A stretch of DNA of 64,000 nt from Sycon ciliatum (lineage: Eukaryota > Porifera > Calcarea > Leucosolenida > Sycettidae). The position numbers and the translations under genes were made by a program. Shown piece after piece: positions 1-13,100 of the stretch; within the stretch, counting starts at the first letter, position 1, and each line of letters begins with the position of its first letter. The stretch covers positions 4,558,301 through 4,622,300 of the forward strand of contig NC_088643.1 of assembly GCF_964019385.1 (NCBI RefSeq), written 5' to 3'. The notes under the pieces are model-generated. The model saw only the letters and a program-made list of their open reading frames with translations. It ran no database searches and had not been told where the DNA came from.

Positions 1-137
1 TTGAATAAAAGAAAAAACTGACTGATGTGATACTGACATTCAAAGACAATACAACTTACACAAACTTGCTTATAACTGTTAATGTTGGACACAAACTACG
101 GACAACGTAACATTTTGGTCCTTCCTTTTTATATTAA

Positions 138-998
138 AGGGGAAGTTAAGGCAAAAATTAAAATTTCACCAGTTGTAGTCTTCGGGGTGCTGAGTCGAAT
201 GGTCTTGGTCCGAGAAAGCTAAGACGCTCCCTTCCTACTTGAATCCCAATCGAACTCGCGCACTTCCACCGAAACTGGGTGACTGCGCCCTACTAGATGG
301 GGATTTGTATGCAAAATGTCACTAAAAGCGCCGTTTCGTTCTTATAAAAGCACGGATGACCGCGATTGGCCCATACGTTGTAGTCTTTTGGACGCTGAGT
401 CGACTGGTTTTGGTCCGAAAAGGCTGCGATGCAGCGTTCCTCCTTTATTCCCAATCGAACATGGTTGAACAAGCGGTCACGTGCTCCTGCGTACACCAGT
501 CAGCTGGTCACCGTGCCTGCAGGGTACAACTTACTAGCCTGTTTGACCTTTTTTGGGTGCAGTCCTGTCACTCGAGTTGAACTCGAGTTGAACCTTGGTG
601 TGAAAGTTGTCGCCTGCTGGCGTGGTGACCAGGTGATTTGGGCACCCAGGAGCACGTGACCACTTGTTCAACCATGTTCGATTGGGAATAAAGGAGGAAC
701 GCTGCAGCGCAGCCTTTTCGGACCAAAACCAGTCGACCCAGCGTCCAAAAGACTACAACATATGGGCCAATCGCGGTCATCCGTGCTTTTATAAGAACGA
801 AACGGCGCTTTTAGTGACATTTTGCATACAAATCCCCATCTAGTAGGGCGCAGTCACCCAGTTTCGGTGGAAGTGCGCGAGTTCGATTGGGATTCAAGTA
901 GGAAGGGAGCGTCTCAGCTTTCTCGGACCAAGACCATTCGACTCAGCACCCCGAAGACTACAATTGGTGAAATTTTATTTTTTGCCTTAACTTCCCCT
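138..998. mobile_element. TTAA-flanked fold-back element
   Basis: Two long arms (about 138-565 and 575-998) are reverse complements of each other. The ends are AGGGGAAGTTAAGGC and its complement, and TTAA sits on both sides (134-137 and 999-1002). There is no coding capacity; the small ORFs in it are mirror images. The TTAA target site suggests mobilisation by a piggyBac-type transposase (inference). Single arms of the same family occur near 31916-32336 and 59637-60054. Confidence 0.8.
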
Positions 999-1060
999 TT
1001 AAAAGAGTATGTATGGTACATTATCACTACTTCAGGCTGAAGAGTACGCATGCAACTCAC

Positions 1061-1119
1061 CAGCTGCCCATTGTTGCAGGCACAGGCCAAGCGACTCTCG
1101 TCATTGTTCAGAGCGTGTG
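1061..1119 (-). CDS. WDPCP: WDPCP exon L (last one in window)
   Basis: 59 bp, phase 1 in and phase 0 out, encoding HALNNDESRLACACNNGQL. It matches the family strand E-D-K-L-x-x-G-x-x-D-S-x-L. Acceptor tttactag, donor gtgagt. The following intron contains the fold-back element at 138-998. Confidence 0.7.
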
Positions 1120-4100
1120 CTAGTAAAGTGCCTATTCAGGATCACAATGAACACACGCAAGCAGTAACACGTACTGAAGCATCACCGAGTCCTGTGTAGT
1201 GTGGGTTTTTTCCAACAATTCCCTCATACTACTTCTCAGGCAGGATCCAAACAACAGGCAGCAGCAATGAAATGTGTTGTGTTCTAATCCTTCATGACGG
1301 CGCATTGAATTGTGTTTCGTTTGCCCTTAAAAGAGGCTCGTTACTTGGAGCAAAGAACACAGCCAGCACACCATATATATGCCTCTAACCAAGAGTACAT
1401 AACCCCCAAGAGTGTGCAACTGCCTGCACAACCTCTATGCTGTGCTGCGACGGCAGAACTTCACATCACGTGACATGGTTCAAAAGGTTACACTGGCAAA
1501 CAGTGCAAAGTGACCACAAGAGAGTTTACCCAAAGCTGGGTTGCGTACAACCCTGTATCAATCATGCACAGAGTGCAAATAATGTGTACGGGTTCATCAC
1601 GTGATGTGAAGTTCTGCCGTCGCAGACCCCATAGCTAGCTGGAGTTGCACACTCTTGGGGGTTATGTACTCTTGCTCTAACGCGTACCAGTACAACACCG
1701 TGCACTGATTCAGTGGCAGGCTTAGTCACACGTAAAACATACGGGAATGTGGATGACCCATGCAATGTTCAGGATACTGTGGACTCCGGTTTGTAACGTA
1801 GCAGGTCACACGAATTTTAATAATGTCAAAAATACAGATGTAATCCTGCTATTTTAGCCACAGAATACTTGAATGAGGGCCTCTGTACAGGAAGGAACAA
1901 AAGCACTTCGAAGTACACCCTGTGTATATTTACTGTATCAGTCGTGACCAGGGAGTCATAATATTATAAACAACTGCCTGCTTGTGGGTTGACTGTTTAT
2001 GGCATTATTCATGATCTCAGAGTGCTGTCCAAGGTGAGTCATCAGAAAGCAGTTAGGGTTTCAGCATGTCTGTTTCTCTACAAGCATGTATCAACGCCCC
2101 CCCCCCCCCCCTTTCTCTGTGAGCCCCCTATTTCAAGTCAAAACGTTAGGAAAGAGTTCAAAAGAGCAAAGTCATAAATCATGTCCCTACGGCGAATCGT
2201 TTGCTGCATGCACCGGCAGCACTCCAGCGAGGGCCCTTGCCGAATGCGAGGGATGATAAGGAGCTGATAGGTCACCTACCTGGAAGATCCACTTTGTTGC
2301 TAAGGACCTTTTCCACCTGAACAAGCAATGGCAAAAGAAATAAACACGAGTAATGGTTGATCGTAACAGAAGCCATTATGGCCACAGTATACACACGGGG
2401 CTGCAGGTTGTGGTGGAGAATTGCTTTACGGCAATGCATACAATCATGAGCAGAGACAAAATTTTCTTTTCGTAGTCTACTCAACACGGCTGATCACACA
2501 GCACGAGGCTATGTTCCCCAACACAAGAGAGGACTGTACATGGCTATATCAGTATCATGGCCACATAGTACAGGGGTGTATGGCCCCTGGACAGGGGTAT
2601 GTGGCTCCTGGGCAGGGGTGTGTGGCCCCTGGGCAGGGGTGTATGGCCCCGGGCAGGGGATATAGCCCTGTACAGGGGTGTATGGCCCCTAGGCAGCGGG
2701 ATATGGCCCACTGGAGGTATGCTATACTGAGCCGGGTTCGACTGCGTCTTCTGCAGGCGGCAATGCAGTATTACCTTGTGGCTTGAGCTGAACTCGTAGA
2801 CACACATATCAACAGAGCATGTGCCAGCGTCGCCAGTAGCCGCACCACCCTCCACTGTCAGCAAGTGGTACGTTTCCCTTGCACTGCACACCATGGAGGA
2901 CAAGCAGAACACATCCAGGGGAACACACATGTACAAAAGGTACAACAGGCATAGCCAGGTCCATAGGCACATTCTAAAAAGGTATATTCAAATACACCGA
3001 TGGGTACAGACATGCATGTGAATTCACACAGACACACAGACACACACGCACACATACACGCACACACAGACATGCATACACAGACACACACACCCTTGCA
3101 CACTGGTTCGCCTCAGAGCTTATGAACACTCCCACACACTAACCGGCACCACTATACCTGAATTGAATATCTACAGGGCTTGCGTCTGTTCGAGTGTGCC
3201 AGATGAGCTCCACCTTCGAACTGTCGGCAAGAACACAACGCAATGTAAATGGGAATGCAGCCACAAAGTATGGCAAAAGCAAGCAACATGAGTATCTTGA
3301 CGTCCAGAGAACACTGAACTACACGTTTTAGTCCAATAGAGCCACCATCCAACAGAAATGATGGCAAGGCACTGACGAACGATAGTGTCGTCAAACTAAG
3401 AGCGTTTCTTATACGTCCCCCGGATGACTGTACTCCCGCACACGGAGCAACAGTTAAAAGACAACGAGACAAAAGCCAGGCACAGGAACATACCCTGGCG
3501 AGGAAACGAAAATAAGGGGAAAGTGCCGGCAACTATCGTGATTCGTGATGTTGAGTAAGGGAAGGTGACGTGCACTCACATCCAGATAGGAGCTCTAAAT
3601 CTGGAAAGAAGAAAAGGCTCACCTCCTATCTAGCGATCACTGGATTAATAGAGGGTAACAAGAATGTCAAGGAATTGGCCGACCAACAAGGTCATTAATC
3701 ACTGCAAGGACGTGCCTACGACACCCACCTCAGACTGAAAAGCAGCAGATTAGAGGCGTTGACTCTCTTCTCCGGCACTTTGGACAGGCCTGCCCACGGC
3801 CAGGCGTCCTCTGCTGAGATGGGCCACCACACTGCAAGCTACACGGAGTGACAGAGAGACAGGAGGACTTGCCGCCCAGGTACACAATACACATGCACAC
3901 CATGATCAGGGTTCTAGCCAAAGGGGTAGGGGCAGGGTTCTTGCCAAAGGGGTAGGGGCAGGGTTCTAGCCAAAGGGGTAGGGGCAGGGTTCTAGCCAAA
4001 GGGGTATAGGCAGGGTTCTTGCCAAAGGGGCAGGGGCAGGGTTCTTGCCAAAGGGGTAGGGGCAGGGTTCTTGCCAAAGGGGTAGGGGCAGGGTTCTTGC

Positions 4101-7100
4101 CAAAGGGGTAGGGGCAGGGTTCTTGCCAAAGGAGCAGGGGCAGGGTTCTTGCCAAAGGGGTAGGGGCAGGGTTCTTGCCAAAGGGGTAGGGGCAGGGTTC
4201 TTGCCAAAGGAGCAGGGGCAGGGTTCTAGCCAAAGGGGTAGGGGCAGGGTTCTTGCCAAAGGAGCAGGGGCAGGGTTCTTGCCAAAGGGGTAGGGGCAGG
4301 ATTCTTGCCAAAGGAGCAGGGGCAGGGTTCTTGCCAAAGGGGTAGGGGCAGGGTTCTTGCCAAAGGGGTAGGGGCAGGGTTCTAGCCAAAGGGGTAGGGG
4401 CAGGGTTCTAGCCAAAGGGGTAGGGGCAGGGTTCTTGCCAAAGGGGTAGGGGCAGGGTTCTAGCCAAAGGGGTAGGGGCAGGGTTCTTGCCAAAGGGGTA
4501 GGGGCAGGGTTCTAGCCAAAGGGGTAGGGGCAGGGTTCTAGCCAAAGGGGTAGGGGCAGGGTTCTTGCCAAAGGGGTAGGGGCAGGGTTCTAGCCAAAGG
4601 GGTAGGGGCAGGGTTCTTGCCAAGGGGGTAGGGGCAGGGTTCTAGCCAAAGGGGTAGGGGCAGGGTTCTAGCCAAGAGAGCAGGGGCAGGGTTCTTGCCA
4701 AAGGAGGAGGAGGAGGAGGGGGGGGGGGGGTATTTGTGTCTTTTTAGTTCACTCAGCGAAAATACAGGCACAAATCGATCGTTCCAGGTGCTCTGTGCAC
4801 CCGTACGTAGAATGTTTGTGACAAGGCAATAGTGGAAGCATGAAAAAAATGGGTGAGCTGTTTGTCGCCTTCTACTGGCGATGCTGGCACGTGCTCTGTT
4901 GATATGTGTGTCTAAGAGTTGCCAAAGCGATCGTGTGACGGTTGCCAAAGGTATCATGTGATGGTTGTCAAAGCTATCATGTGATGGTTGCCAAAACTAT
5001 CATGTGACAGTTGCCCAAGCAATCATGTGACAGTTGCAAAAGCTATCATGTGACGGTGTTCAACCCTCTTCGAAGATGTATATTGTACTGTTGAGGCAAC
5101 AAACTAAAATTAACCAAAAACAAAGAAACAAATGGTTGCCAAAGCTATTATGTGACCGTGACAGGGTCATACCCATGACTCACCAAATCAGCAGCCTTGT
5201 TGACGGAGACGTGCCGTTCCGTTCTCCTGGCACTGCTGGCCGGTGGCAAGTCGATATAGTTGACCTGGGAGATACAAAGAGAAGTGCCATGGCCGCAACA
5301 ATGAAGAAAGTGAATAAGAAAGCTATGGCGTGGGCCCGGTCCTTGTGGTAGTCCCACTGAACTATGGCTGATAGTTGCATGACTCTGGTTGTAATGTATG
5401 TTTTGTCTCTGTCAGTGATGCGCTTTCAGTAATCTGCTGATACTAGTATGCTAGAAGCATCCTAGACCTACCTGCACTGTGTTCCTTCTGTACGCATTCA
5501 CCACATACTTGGCATGCCCTATCCCTAGCGCTGGGTAGTACCATGCAGTCTACCAGCGACGTAGGTCGCACGTGATACTTGTTGTAGTGATTGTACATAT
5601 TGACGGATCCTGGCGCAAGGTCGAGGAGATCAAGAGAGAGAGCCCGAGAATGGCGGCCAGATCCTGAGTGTCCTAATTTATTATCCCGAACCGTTTTCCT
5701 TGTGTTTATTCTTATTGCATGTATTGATTAATCCCATTGCTGGATTGAACCGTGTTGGCTGGTGTGAACTGAGTGACGAGTTGACTGAAACATTGGCGCA
5801 GTGAACAGGATTCTTTTCTTAGTAAGTCACTCGTTGAACTTGAAGTTTGTAGTTTCCACCACGCACGTGGGAAATGGCAGAAAAAGTAAAAGTCGGCGTC
5901 CGCCTTGACCTGGACCACGAGCTGGGAAACGATCATTTCCTTACTTGGCGTAGTCAGTTGGAGATTGGCTTTGCACTCCACGAAGTGAAGGATCAGTCGA
6001 AGCAGTATTTGGCAGCAGCTGCCAATTTAGGCGAGTCAGCAAGTCACTACTTATGGCAGAGCTACCCGACAGTGCCAACTACGGCAACTAATCCCTACAA
6101 CGATCTTATCAAATTGTTCCAAGAATATTTCGGCTCGAAACAGAGCGCAGCGTCCCGTTTGGCGGAATTGTTTGCAGTCGAGCAACGTCCTGGGGAGACT
6201 GTACAGGCCTTTCGGCTGCGGGTGCAAAAGGACATGAGGGTTTGCAACCTGACCAGCACTCGTACTGCCGAGGAACTACTGGGAGTTGTGGGAGTCCACC
6301 TGTTTGCACGGGGGCTCAGCTCGGCCAGTGCCCGAAAGAGTGTCTTGGAGCACGATGCGCAGGACTTGAGCTCCGCCGCAGCCAAGGCGCAGGCAGTCGT
6401 GTTAGCAGAGGACTGTGCTAACAACGCTCCAGTACTGGAGGTGAGCTATGCCGCTATCCATCAACGCCGACACACAACATTGCCAACATCCGGCTGTGGA
6501 TATTGTGGGGAGAAGCACGCTCCAGGCAAGCCGCACTGCCCAGCGGTCCATATGTTCTGTGCCAAGTGTGGACGTAAGGGACACTTCTCGTCGGTGTGCC
6601 GTTCCGACTTTGGTCGAGCGGACCGCAGTGCCCAGACCCAGTTGCCGAACGCAGCATCAGCGCAACAGAATCGGACCGCACCAGCCGTATCGTCGCTCCG
6701 AACGGGTGCAGCATCACCAGCCGTACAGTCCGCCCAGACACCAGAGTCCTATGAAACCTTCGGGGTGCAGGCAGAGAAGACCGCCTTCACGCTTCCTCTG
6801 AGGCAGGTAACATTGGACAGCCGACACACATTGTCGCTAAGAGTGGACTCTGCCAGCAGGGTTTCGATTATCCCTAAGTCGGCACTCCCATCGGGGTACG
6901 TCTTGTCACCGCCGCCATGCCCACTTCAGCCCGTGGGAACGCAACGCATAACAGCCGTGGGAGTTTTTGATGGTAACCTGAGCTATCAGGGCCGCGAAAT
7001 CACTGAGACTATCTTTGTAGTCGATGACACACAGTGCACGGTGCCCGCGCTATTAGGAGAACAGGCCTCCATCCAGTTAGGTCTTCTGGCAATGTCGACT

Positions 7101-10100
7101 TCAGCCACTGATGTTCCAGCTGGTGCTCAGCGCCCAACATCACTACCTCCTCATGCCTGGCACACCGTCGCTATTGACGTGTTGTATTACCAGCAGAGCG
7201 TTTTCCTAACCCTTCTGGATTTATACAGCCGATATCCTGCAGTTGTACGTTTGCCAGCCGAGAAGACAAGTGACCTCATCGGGGCACTGGACCAAATATT
7301 CACTCTGTTTGGCATGCCACGACACCTAATAGCCGACAACCGTTCACCGTTCTGCAGCGACGAATTCCGCAAACAGCTCGAGTCATGGGGAATCAGTCAC
7401 GAGTGCACTGTCCCCAACACGCCGCAGCAGCATCCACTTGAGCGTCTCCACCGGACATTGAAGCAACACATGCGACAATCTGGCGAGACACGAACAGAAG
7501 ACGCACTTCGTTTGGCACTTCGAGCAGTTCGGTCAGCCGTCAACACGACTACCGGCAAACGTCCGGGTGATCTACTGCTGCGAGGAGGTTATCACACCCC
7601 GCCCGTACAGCTTCGGCCAGGCGATAAGGTGGCTACAGACGACGATGATGACGAGGTACACGAGGAACTGCACGAATGCGGTGCTCAGCCATCTGCCATC
7701 GTTACCGCAAACCCTAGTACGGTTCAACCAGCTTCTAGTCGTCCGCAGCGTAAGACTCAAACGCCAAGTCGCTATCGGTAGACCGCTGGTCTTTTTCTGA
7801 AAAGGGGGGAAATGTGGTAGTCCCACTGAACTATGGCTGATAGTTGCATGACTCTGGTTGTAATGTATGTTTTGTCTCTGTCAGTGATGCGCTTTCAGTA
7901 ATCTGCTGATACTAGTATGCTAGAAGCATCCTAGACCTACCTGCACTGTGTTCCTTCTGTACGCATTCGCCACATACTTGGCATGCCCTATCCCTAGCGC
8001 TGGGTAGTACCATGCAGTCTACCAGCGACGTAGGTCGCACGTGATACTTGTTGTAGTGATTGTACATATTGACGGATCCTGGCGCAAGGTCGAGGAGATC
8101 AAGAGAGAGAGCCCGAGAATGGCGGCCAGATCCTGAGTGTCCTAATTTATTATCCCGAACCGTTTTCCTTGTTTAAATAACCGACGAGGAGACAACAGTC
8201 GTAAAATAGCAATGAAAAATATCAATTGTGCACTCATAATCATGTATAAACAATTAAAATGAAACAATTCCAGAACGTTTTCGTGTGACCATCATCAGTG
8301 GAACATCGTCACATAGCAAGAATCACTAAAACAACCAGTTATATAGCTAGAGTAACATGAAAAGAAGCGTGAGAATGCAGCACAGCTAGCGGTTATGCAT
8401 AACGCGTGTAGTGTGAACCTTTGCAGTGTATCTGAGAATGGTAGCAGTAGATGAATGTGGCAGCTGTGAGTGCGTGTGAACAAAAACTGGTGAGTGTGTA
8501 TTATTTAAAAAGTGTGAGTGCTACAACATTTTCTTTTTGCTTGCATAGAACAGGGTCACGTGTGCGAATATATACAGCTTCCAACACCTGCAACTGCTTA
8601 AAGAAACGCGCGCGACAAATAACACTAAACCAGGAATCGTCAAACAACTTACGACAATCCGGACTGGACACCAAATGCTTGTAGATGGCAGACTTGCTCT
8701 TGTCGATGTCGAACTCCTCCTCGTCCGTATCACTCTCATCCTCCACTTCCTGCTCCCGCTCACCCTTGCTTTCCTCCTGACCATCCTGTTCATCCCCATC
8801 ATCATCCTCCATCTCCATCTCCTCATGCCATCGCTTCTTTCTCCTTGACGTGTTCACTGCTGCGCCCGTACTTTCACCTGCCACTACTGGTTCCGCCTTC
8901 TCCATTTTTCTCAGTCGTGTCTCCGCTAGTCTCTGGCTTCTCCTCAGATTCGTTTTTCCTCCATTTTCATTTCGTTCTCCTGGTGATCTTTCCGTTACCG
9001 CCGTCAGGTTTGTTAACGAACGATCGTCCGGTGGTCTCCCATGCCGTGTTGTTGTCGTCAAGAGTGACACCAGATTCGTGTGTTGCGCTACTGTTGAGTC
9101 CGGTGTTGTATCCGTTTCCGGTTGTGTTGTAATACTGACAGGCGTAGTAGTAGGCAACGGGTGTTTTCTCGGCCTCCCACGCTTTGGCCTGCCTGCCCTG
9201 GCCGCTTTTGACAACAAGGACAATGGGACGTGTTGTTTGATACGTTCGGACAAGTGTTGAAGCGTCCTGCCAACATACCGACTACCGCACTGTCGGCATT
9301 CAAAATGATAAATGAGGTGACTCAAATGATGGGTCGGCAGGACGTCCTTCAACACCGTGAACGAACGTATCGTGGTGAAGACAGTTACTACATTCACTGC
9401 ATAGTACGTCTTCTGGACAATAGACTTGACAATACGACTGACCTTTGTCGACTCCGCGCCTTTCCAAGGCAGGCACAGGAAGACACGACAAGGAGCCGGG
9501 CCGATTGTCAGTTCCTTACGGGGCGCATTGTTCGTGAGTAGTTTCGCTAACAGTGATCCTGGATACCCGTTCTTAAGAAAGACAGAGCGAAGGAAATCAA
9601 GTTCTGCTTGCAGTTTACTCTCGGAGCAAATGCGTCTTGCCCTGTCAGCTAAGTTTCGGACTAGATTGGTCTTGTATTGCGAAGAGCAATATGAATCGTA
9701 CATAATATACTGACCAGTGAATGTAGGCTTACGATACACCGATGTCACAACACCCTCACATGTCTTTTCCACGAGTACATCTAAAAACGACAATTTGTTG
9801 CAATCCTCGTGTTCACATGTGAAGCGTAATGCAGGGTGGACATCATTCAACTCATCTAGAAAGGCTTCACTGTCACGTCTTGTTTCGAAATAGGTAAATG
9901 AGTCGTCCACAAATCGAACGTACAACTGAGGCCACTTTATTTTGTCCATTCTCGATTCGCAATATCCAACGAAGACATTTGCCAGTACCGGGCCCAACGG
10001 AGACCCCATCGCCACACCGTCTGTCTGCTTATACATAACATCACCAAACGAGAACTCTACGCCACTCGTCACCATCAGCATCAAACGTCGAAATGCTGTC

Positions 10101-13100
10101 TCAGGTAACCATGGAAGATCAATGTCATCATCATTGTGGTATAGTCTTCGCGCGCAGATATCTATTGTCTCGTCTAGTGGTACGTTTGTAAACAAGCTTA
10201 CAACATCGAAAGAGCACATATGGGCAGTAGGCGGAATAGGGTTGTCACGAAGGATTTCAACGAATTCAAACGTGTCCTTAACGTTGTGTTTACAATAATG
10301 CTCTAATACCGGTTGTATCATGCCGCAGAGCCACTTGGATATAGCGTATTGGGGCGATCCTATCATGGAGAGTATGGGTCTAAGCGGGCAGGATGGTTTA
10401 TGTATCTTGGGGAGGCCGTACATGCGCGGACGAACCGAACCGATAGGCTTGATTCGGAAAAACTCGGATTCTGTTATGTCTTTTGCTGCTCGGAGTTTCT
10501 TCAGATAGGTTACTATTTCCTTCTCCCGAGCCAATGTTTTATCATGTGTTGAAACCGGACCGAGTTCCACAAATTTACACCCGTCGTCCAGTATGGTAGC
10601 CATTTTTGTATTATACTCCATTCGCGTTAAGATAACTGTTGCCCGACCTTTGTCTGGCCGAGTGATGATGATATCATTGTTCTTTTTCAGCTCTGAACGA
10701 GCTTTCATGTGTTCGCGGGATAGTGAAAATGTTCTCCGTTCAGCGGGTTTGTCAGCGTGTTCCTCGGCTGTAGCACGCACTGTGGCCGTACACACCATTT
10801 TCTTTGATTCCGATACCGGTGCAAAACCACTCAATTTCCGATAGAATAATTCAAAATCACATAGTACTCGCTCTCTCATGTTTGATGTTGGTGGTATGCC
10901 GAAATCTACGCCTCTAGATAGTAGCTCCTTGGATCACTGTTAGCGAAACTACTCACGAACAATGCGCCCCGTAAGGAACTGACAATCGGCCCGGCTCCTT
11001 GTCGTGTCTTCCTGTGCCTGCCTTGGAAAGGCGCGGAGTCGACAAAGGTCAGTCGTATTGTCAAGTCTATTGTCCAGAAGACGTACTATGCAGTGAATGT
11101 AGTAACTGTCTTCACCACGATACGTTCGTTCACGGTGTTGAAGGACGTCCTGCCGACCCATCATTTGAGTCACCTCATTTATCATTTTGAATGCCGACAG
11201 TGCGGTAGTCGGTATGTTGGCAGGACGCTTCAACACTTGTCCGAACGTATCAAACAACACGTCCCATTGTCCTTGTTGTCAAAAGCGGCCAGGGCAGGCA
11301 GGCCAAAGCGTGGGAGGCCGAGAAAACACCCGTTGCCTACTACTACGCCTGTCAGTATTACAACACAACCGGAAACGGATACAACACCGGACTCAACAGT
11401 AGCGCAACACACGAATCTGGTGTCACTCTTGACGACAACAACACGGCATGGGAGACCACCGGACGATCGTTCGTTAACAAACCTGACGGCGGTAACGGAA
11501 AGATCACCAGGAGAACGAAATGAAAATGGAGGAAAAACGAATCTGAGGAGAAGCCAGAGACTAGCGGAGACACGACTGAGAAAAATGGAGAAGGCGGAAC
11601 CAGTAGTGGCAGGTGAAAGTACGGGCGCAGCAGTGAACACGTCAAGGAGAAAGAAGCGATGGCATGAGGAGATGGAGATGGAGGATGATGATGGGGATGA
11701 ACAGGATGGTCAGGAGGAAAGCAAGGGTGAGCGGGAGCAGGAAGTGGAGGATGAGAGTGATACGGACGAGGAGGAGTTCGACATCGACAAGAGCAAGTCT
11801 GCCATCTACAAGCATTTGGTGTCCAGTCCGGATTGTCGTAAGTTGTTTGACGATTCCTGGTTTAGTGTTATTTGTCGCGCGCGTTTCTTTAAGCAGTTGC
11901 AGGTGTTGGAAGCTGTATATATTCGCACACGTGACCCTGTTCTATGCAAGCAAAAAGAAAATGTTGTAGCACTCACACTTTTTAAATAATACACACTCAC
12001 CAGTTTTTGTTCACACGCACTCACAGCTGCCACATTCATCTACTGCTACCATTCTCAGATACACTGCAAAGGTTCACACTACACGCGTTATGCATAACCG
12101 CTAGCTGTGCTGCATTCTCACGCTTCTTTTCATGTTACTCTAGCTATATAACTGGTTGTTTTAGTGATTCTTGCTATGTGACGATGTTCCACTGATGATG
12201 GTCACACGAAAACGTTCTGGAATTGTTTCATTTTAATTGTTTATACATGATTATGAGTGCACAATTGATATTTTTCATTGCCGTTTTCCTTGTGTTTATT
12301 CTTATTGCATGTATTGATTAATCCCATTGCTGGATTGAACCGTGTTGGCTGGTGTGAACTGAGTGACGAGTTGACTGAAACAGTCCTTACACCCGCAAGC
12401 AGCTCTCATAGCTATCCTCTCTCTCCCTGTCTCCAGCTCTGACCTTCGTTTTGGCAATTTGCCCCATTATAGCATCTTTTCTATATGCGTTGCACTGGCA
12501 TGTTGAGGACATATAACTATTGAAGACCTGATATCCAAAAGGCCTACTTGGTCATACGCACTCATAGGCATGCACTGGCATTCGAACTGACAACGGGTGT
12601 TTAGTGCTGAGCAGGTCATGTGTACCCACCATATCTTACACGAAGTGTGGAGGACTATGGTACGGCTGGACTAATCATAACTACTTCCGCCAGTCATGCA
12701 GTGGTGAGAGCTCATCACACCAAGAGTGTACTGTAAAACATGTAATTTTAGGTGCATTCAAATTTCGGTGCCAGGCACCTGCCAGGTTTCAGCTGTAATC
12801 TAGAATTAGGTGACCAGCGTTCCCTTCACATACAGTGCATACTCTAGTGCCTTGTAGGTGTAATTTAAATTTAGGTGCCTGGTTTCTCTACTGAAATCAC
12901 CGAAATTAAAGTTACACCACAAATTACATGATTTCCAGTATACCTGCCTGTATTGTCTGTATCCAGTGATGTGACTGCAACCGAGTTGTGCATACCAGGA
13001 CATGGTTGGATAGATTACGCTGACAAACAGTGCAAAGTGACCACCAGAGAGCTGTACCGGCTAAAGCAGGGTTACACACAACCCTGTAGCTATCATGCAA

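Larger units (their letters stand above)
8173..12280 (-). mobile_element. Penelope-like element with long inverted arms
   Basis: 4108-bp insertion flanked by a 13-bp direct repeat. Variable target duplications fit Penelope-like elements. The arms 8210-9560 and about 10934-12280 are reverse complements with no differences seen in the translated parts. The centre (9561-10933) holds the RT-encoding part. The left end carries 37 extra bases (8173-8209). The arrangement is a 5'-truncated minus-strand copy joined to an inverted 3' half-copy, a layout known from this order. Confidence 0.88.
5344..12382 (+). mobile_element. Short LTR retrotransposon lacking RT, interrupted by a Penelope-like element
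   Basis: The 5' LTR is 5344-5792 (449 bp, TG...CA). A primer-site-like TTGGCGCAGTGAACAGG starts at 5793, followed by one ORF (5874-7781) and a purine tract (about 7799-7812). The 3' LTR starts at 7813. It is split at 8172 by a 4.1-kb Penelope-like insertion and resumes at 12294, ending at 12382. The whole unit is flanked by a 5-bp duplication GTCCT (5339-5343 and 12383-12387). Without the insertion it is only about 2.9 kb. It sits in the WDPCP intron between exons E and F. The two LTRs differ by one substitution that I can see (near 5510 / 7969). Confidence 0.92.

Noticed and set aside
3730..4957. Long minus-strand ORFs of LARTLPLPLWQEPCP-type repeats
   Set aside because: They are readings of the 26-bp minisatellite, open in several frames at once. 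No flanking coding sequence or splice structure supports a protein.
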